DNA from: JBBSDP01 sp963754335
GTDB lineage: Bacteria > Planctomycetota > Phycisphaerae > Tepidisphaerales > Tepidisphaeraceae
Direction of reading: 5' to 3'
Length of the DNA: 64,000 bases
Assembly (NCBI GenBank): GCA_963754335.1
Contig: CAVWFQ010000001.1
Span: forward strand, 186,001 to 250,000
Shown: positions 63,954 to 64,000 of the stretch, in pieces
Position numbering within the stretch: position 1 is the stretch's first letter
Layout of the letters: each line of letters starts with the position of its first letter
Position numbers and translations under genes: made by a program
Notes under the pieces: generated by a model
Database searches by the model: none
Told to the model about the DNA's origin: nothing
The model's input: only the letters and a program-made list of their open reading frames with translations

Positions 63954-64000
63954 ATGCCGGCCAAGTCTGCCGCGGCTCGGAAAATGAAAAGTGCCCGCCA
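63954..64000 (+). CDS. Partial gene of unknown function at the right edge
   Basis: ATG at 63954 opens MPAKSAAARKMKSAR and runs off the window. The basic N-terminus fits a small DNA-binding protein or a transposase, but 15 residues cannot settle it. Its position directly beyond the gmd break suggests that it belongs to the inserted segment. Confidence 0.35.
   Translation, partial: MPAKSAAARKMKSAR

Noticed and set aside
1..64000. CRISPR array, tRNA or rRNA genes
   Set aside because: No spaced direct-repeat array and no tRNA-like cloverleaf or rRNA signature was seen; the repeats found are palindromic, not spacer arrays.

Overview
The window looks like a chromosomal segment of a Planctomycetota bacterium, most likely of class Phycisphaerae. 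The evidence is a DUF1501 protein beside a DUF1549/DUF1553 protein, a prepilin-like protein with the planctomycete C-terminal pattern, a choice-of-anchor A protein with a PEP-CTERM tail, a DUF4159 protein, a DUF4838 protein, high GC, and many small conserved proteins of unknown function. No rRNA, tRNA, CRISPR array or complete transposon is visible. Taxonomy is inferred from gene content only.

Layout. 1-4.6 kb: DUF4838 enzyme (cut by the left edge), proB, a broken vapBC pair, a GbsR-type regulator. 4.8-13.4 kb: PEP-CTERM protein, aldehyde dehydrogenase, thioesterase, chorismate-lyase-like protein, HemW-like radical SAM protein, ispH, DUF1015. 13.6-21.3 kb: a very large secretin, a deleted Uma2 gene, murA, a prepilin-like protein. 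21.4-25.2 kb: a four-gene minus-strand operon encoding a ubiquitin-like protein, an E1-like enzyme, a membrane-anchored JAMM peptidase and a membrane FHA protein. 25.7-30.6 kb: Wzc-like polysaccharide kinase, a divergent enolase between two copies of one repeat, a CAP-domain protein. 31-41 kb: lipoprotein, DUF1501 and DUF1549/1553 pair, macrodomain protein, partner-switching signalling genes (STAS, REC-HATPase, REC), D-2-hydroxyacid dehydrogenase, serine hydrolase. 41-50 kb: ZnuCB-like transporter, a lone LolD-like ATPase, sialate O-acetylesterase, patatin, a broken MntA-HepT pair. 49.7-64 kb: thiSG, a heterodimeric ABC exporter, DUF4159 protein, DUF4058 protein, HAD and HIT proteins, a candidate small RNA, a UbiA-like transferase, mutY, and a gmd fragment at the right edge.

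The most interesting system is the operon at 21.4-25.2 kb. It has the parts needed to activate a ubiquitin-like protein (E1) and to remove it (JAMM), plus a phosphopeptide-binding membrane partner, but no recognisable E2. It is clean of frameshifts, and its E1 gene has taken up a palindromic repeat in frame near its start.

Two features affect the whole window. First, about 18 otherwise well-conserved genes are broken by single-base shifts, mostly in short homopolymers. Housekeeping genes such as ispH, proB, thiS and mutY are included, so most of these are probably sequencing or assembly errors and the genes are annotated across the shifts. Second, the intergenic gaps are packed with long inverted repeats of at least a dozen sequence families, several present more than once. 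Some end in T-runs and look like terminators; others resemble REP-like elements.
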